Of a stretch of 64,000 bases of DNA, positions 61,794 through 64,000 are shown piece by piece. Both the position numbers and the translations under genes were made by a program. This DNA comes from a bacterium (GTDB lineage Bacteria > Hydrothermota > UBA3072 > JAPDKE01): positions 1 through 64,000 of the forward strand of contig JAPDKE010000007.1 of NCBI GenBank assembly GCA_029258725.1, given 5' to 3'. Under the pieces are notes generated by a model that did not search any database, had not been told where the DNA came from, and was given only the letters and a program-made list of their open reading frames with translations. Position 1 is the first letter of the stretch; every line of letters starts with the position of its first letter.

Positions 61794-61822
61794 TTGACAT
61801 GAGGAGTGGACGATGGTATTTT
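61794..61822 (+). promoter_or_regulatory. Promoter of the 143-residue exported protein gene
   Basis: TTGACA (61794-61799), 17-base spacer, TATTTT (61817-61822), then an AAGGAGGGG site before ATG 61844. Confidence 0.65.
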
Positions 61823-61843
61823 CCAGATGGAAAAGGAGGGGAT

Positions 61844-62275
61844 ATGTTCACGATTTTTCTGATTTTCGCTGATTTAAATATAGGAGTAATGCTACCCGTG
61901 GGGCTTTCCTTGGGAATGGAGAAAAAAGGTATAGGGACGGAATGGTATTTTTATACTTTTGGTCCTGCAGGTATGGGTTGTGGAATAGAGGCTTACTTCA
62001 GAATGAACTTCAAAAACTTTTATCTCTTGACAGGTCTTGCCTCCTGGTGGATGGATATTTTGCCATTCTGGGAAAAATATGAATCAGAGTATCTCCTTGG
62101 GGGAGTTCTGATGGGTGCGGGAAAAGAAATACACCTGCGGAAGAAAAAGGCAGGAATAAAGTTGATTATTTTTTTCTTCAAAGGCGCAGTAATAGAGTCC
62201 CAATATGAAGAGGAAGGGGAAATCTCATCAGGTATCCTGGGAAGACTTTCCCTTTACCTTACAAACCCTTTATAA
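61844..62275 (+). CDS. Small exported protein, homologue of the frameshifted neighbour
   Basis: A 143-residue protein with a hydrophobic signal (MFTIFLIFA) and alternating beta-strand segments. It is longer than its neighbour at the C-terminus (residues about 85-130). The start at 61844 follows GGAGGGG; the longer frame upstream runs through the promoter. No family recognised; likely a small outer-membrane protein. Confidence 0.65.
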   Translation: MFTIFLIFADLNIGVMLPVGLSLGMEKKGIGTEWYFYTFGPAGMGCGIEAYFRMNFKNFYLLTGLASWWMDILPFWEKYESEYLLGGVLMGAGKEIHLRKKKAGIKLIIFFFKGAVIESQYEEEGEISSGILGRLSLYLTNPL

Positions 62276-62333
62276 CACCCGTTTTTGACAGAGAGGTTTT
62301 CCTGATCCTTCTACAAGAAATGAGTAAATAAGG

Positions 62334-62362
62334 TTGACAAAACAGGTTAATTCTATTATAAA
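62334..62362 (+). promoter_or_regulatory. Promoter of tRNA-Ala
   Basis: TTGACA (62334-62339), 17-base spacer, TATAAA (62357-62362); the tRNA begins 11 bases downstream. Confidence 0.75.
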
Positions 62363-62372
62363 ATTTTGAAAA

Positions 62373-62445
62373 GGGGCCGTGGCGCAGCTGGAAGCGCGTC
62401 TGACTGGCAGTCAGGAGGTCACGGGTTCGAGTCCCGTCGGCTCCA
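62373..62445 (+). tRNA. tRNA-Ala (anticodon GGC)
   Basis: Folds as a full cloverleaf: acceptor GGGGCCG/CGGCTCC, D stem GCGC/GCGC, anticodon stem TCTGA/TCAGG with loop CTGGCAG (anticodon GGC, decoding GCC), and T stem ACGGG/CCCGT with loop TTCGAGT. The G3:U70 pair, the main identity element for AlaRS, is present. CCA is not encoded. The downstream lipoprotein gene starts 25 bases later and may share the transcript. Confidence 0.97.
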
Positions 62446-62470
62446 CTTTTTAATAAAAAAGGAGTGGGAA

Positions 62471-63781
62471 ATGAAAAGGATACTCATACTGGTGACTGTT
62501 TTTATAATTTTTGCAGGGTGCGAGGCAAAGGGAGGATTCAGGGACCAGGCTTACATAATGAAGGCTGAAAAGACCCTGGTTAGAATAAGGAACACCCTCC
62601 AGGAGTATAAACTTGACCATGGAGCATATCCGGGGAATGGGACAGACCTGGGTAAGGTGCTTGAGCCTTACTTTGTAAAGGAGATAGTCCACGATGGGGA
62701 TAACATTCCTCCTCTTTCCATGGAGGTGATGAGCGGAGTGAATACAATAGACCAGGTTCAGGGTGTGATTCTTGAATTCAAAAAACGCCTCTTTTACGCT
62801 GAATCTTCCTTCGCCGCTCCTTACCTTCCCCATGTGTTTGCTCTTGATTCCGCCCTTTCCTGTTACAGACTTGAACTGACAAAACTTGAAGACTGCAGGG
62901 TTTCAGCACCCCTTCCCCATATTGCAAAAATAGATACCATGATCCAGCAGATAGACCTTGAGAAACTTGCTGAGGATATAGAGAGGAATATAAAGGTGAA
63001 GGCAGCGGATGTTGTGAGTGCGTTCCAGAGTTTCAGGGAGGCTGTTGAGGGATTCAATCCTGATGAGGAAGTCCAGAACCTGCTTGCTGAGATAGAGAAG
63101 GGAGTTGAGGCATACAGGAAAGACTCCATTCCAGAGGACATGAAGGACCCGGATGAATTTGTGGATAAGATAATAAAGCATAAAAAGTTCAAGAAAAAGA
63201 AGATAATAAAAGAGACAGGAGAGGAACTCAAGCATGCGCTTGTTGCGTTAAGATACGCAAGAAAACAGAGGGACCTTCCTGACTTTATAAAGGATATGAA
63301 AAGAAGAATACCAAAGTCTTTTGAACTTCTCAAGGAATACATTGAGAAGAAAAGAGATAGTGCAAAACGCGCAGCACTCGTTGTTATGGCGCAGGAGAGG
63401 TTGAGGAAGATAAAACCTCTTATAGACCTTTATAAAAAGGAAAATGGGACCCTTCCAACAGGGGACCTCTCAGTGGCACTCTCATCCTGCAAGGGGTGGG
63501 AGGAACTCACTTCCCTTTTTGCAGGAGCACCTGTCCTTGAGGAGACAGAAAATGGATATATTGTAAGGGCAAGGGTGAACAATCCTGAAAAGACCGAGAT
63601 AATGATATGGGTGGAGAGGGTGAATGAGTGGGATAAACTCATAAGCGAATCCTTCTCCTGGGGACCGGTCTATGAGACCATAGACTCCACGCGCACCTTC
63701 TTCGTAAAGGCGAGGGCTCAGGATTCGTATCACACATTGCTTGGAATAAGACCACAAATTGTGAAAAAGGAGGAGGAATGA
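62471..63781 (+). CDS. Lipoprotein with pseudopilin-like repeats
   Basis: A 436-residue lipoprotein with signal peptide and lipobox FAGC (Cys17). Two related segments, RIRNTLQEYKLDHGAYPGNG near the N-terminus and KIKPLIDLYKKENGTLPTGD in the C-terminal third, resemble the helix-and-loop that follows the membrane helix in type II secretion pseudopilins. The middle is mostly charged helix. The start follows AAGGAGTGGG. Whether it has any role with the PilB-like ATPase is unknown. Confidence 0.78.
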   Translation: MKRILILVTVFIIFAGCEAKGGFRDQAYIMKAEKTLVRIRNTLQEYKLDHGAYPGNGTDLGKVLEPYFVKEIVHDGDNIPPLSMEVMSGVNTIDQVQGVILEFKKRLFYAESSFAAPYLPHVFALDSALSCYRLELTKLEDCRVSAPLPHIAKIDTMIQQIDLEKLAEDIERNIKVKAADVVSAFQSFREAVEGFNPDEEVQNLLAEIEKGVEAYRKDSIPEDMKDPDEFVDKIIKHKKFKKKKIIKETGEELKHALVALRYARKQRDLPDFIKDMKRRIPKSFELLKEYIEKKRDSAKRAALVVMAQERLRKIKPLIDLYKKENGTLPTGDLSVALSSCKGWEELTSLFAGAPVLEETENGYIVRARVNNPEKTEIMIWVERVNEWDKLISESFSWGPVYETIDSTRTFFVKARAQDSYHTLLGIRPQIVKKEEE

Positions 63782-64000
63782 TGAAAAGAATAACCCCCCT
63801 CTTTTTACTACTTGTTTTCTGTGCTCCACAGCAGCAGGTTAAAAAAGAGGTGAAACCAAAGGAAAAAAAGGTCACCGAGGCGAAGAAAAACTACGATATA
63901 GCATTTGATTACTACAAGATGAGGCAGTACCCAAAGGTTATCGAGAAGTGCAGGCTTGCGATAAAAGACAGCACGACCTTCGTTGATGCTTACATTCTTA
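63781..64000 (+). CDS. Lipoprotein with TPR-like helices, N-terminal part
   Basis: The gene runs off the right edge; 73 codons are visible. Signal peptide and lipobox VFCA (Cys14), then a Lys/Glu-rich linker and AKKNYDIAFDYYKMRQYPKVIEKCRLAI, which looks like a tetratricopeptide helix pair. A GGAGGAGG site precedes the start, and the gene overlaps the previous stop. ATG 63778 is an alternative start. Confidence 0.75.
   Translation, partial: MKRITPLFLLLVFCAPQQQVKKEVKPKEKKVTEAKKNYDIAFDYYKMRQYPKVIEKCRLAIKDSTTFVDAYIL

Noticed and set aside
1-64000. CRISPR arrays, rRNA genes, prophage or a replication origin
   Set aside because: No regularly spaced repeats, rRNA sequence, phage structural genes or origin features were seen anywhere in the window.

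Overview
The window looks like a piece of a bacterial chromosome from an uncultured, Gram-negative-type lineage, most likely in or near the FCB candidate phyla (WOR-3/Stahlbacteria, Hydrothermae or similar). The placement is inference. It rests on a C25 (gingipain-like) peptidase and a beta-propeller protein with type-A secretion tails, many outer-membrane barrel proteins and lipoproteins, DUF3160 and DUF5916 families, and an archaeal-style ether-lipid gene pair. Arginine is written mostly as AGA/AGG and isoleucine often as ATA, with many Lys and Glu residues, which fits a thermophile. Genes are tightly packed; start/stop overlaps and tail-to-tail contacts are common.

Layout. 0-8.3 kb (minus): a C25 peptidase, an adenosine-specific kinase-like protein, mreB-mreC-mreD-mrdA and a zinc-ribbon sugar-nucleotide epimerase. 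8.4-13.5 kb: a redox module with two sigma-54 promoters (an aromatic-rich 60-residue protein, a DUF5320 protein and a NifX-like protein; and, divergently, a polyferredoxin, two MetV-like Fe-S proteins and an MvhD-ferredoxin), plus the gene for a PAS/sigma-54 activator. 13.6-17.7 kb: an envelope cluster with a barrel domain present in two genes, a CsgG-like protein and exported zinc ribbons. 17.7-22.1 kb (minus): GGGP synthase, geranylgeranyl reductase, alaS. 22.2-23.9 kb: an insertion sequence with a 14-bp target duplication. 24.1-29.2 kb (minus): AbiEi-like regulator, double-AAA+ Clp unfoldase, ClpP-fold membrane protease and archease. 29.4-34.7 kb: a beta-propeller lipoprotein, gmhB, a ThiI-like enzyme, an OmpA-like protein and PBP1A. 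34.8-39.1 kb: asnS, then BioY, two ECF ATPases and an M23 peptidase. 39.5-46.3 kb: lepA, lepB, pilB-like, rsmE, VIT-VWA protein. 46.4-50.3 kb: a frameshifted DUF3160 gene and a CapA-like gene. 50.5-59.6 kb (minus): a SagB-type nitroreductase, an esterase, a beta-propeller protein and two CBM9/DUF5916 proteins. 59.6-64 kb: tandem small envelope proteins, tRNA-Ala and lipoproteins.

The most striking general feature is promoter architecture. Nine transcription units have a TTGACA-type -35, a 17-base (once 16-base) spacer and a -10 box that ends only 6-9 bases before the start codon, exactly 6 in six of them. Their mRNAs should be leaderless, while genes inside operons have strong Shine-Dalgarno sites.

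The strongest candidate for an undescribed system is the sigma-54 redox module at 8.4-13.5 kb. One promoter matches the sigma-54 consensus exactly at every defined position, a second matches it well, each has an inverted repeat at activator-site distance, and the activator gene lies next to them. Its targets are an unusual set of Fe-S proteins without MetF, HdrABC or hydrogenase genes in the window. The bacterial GGGPS-GGR pair and the AbiEi-Clp-protease-archease operon are the next most interesting.
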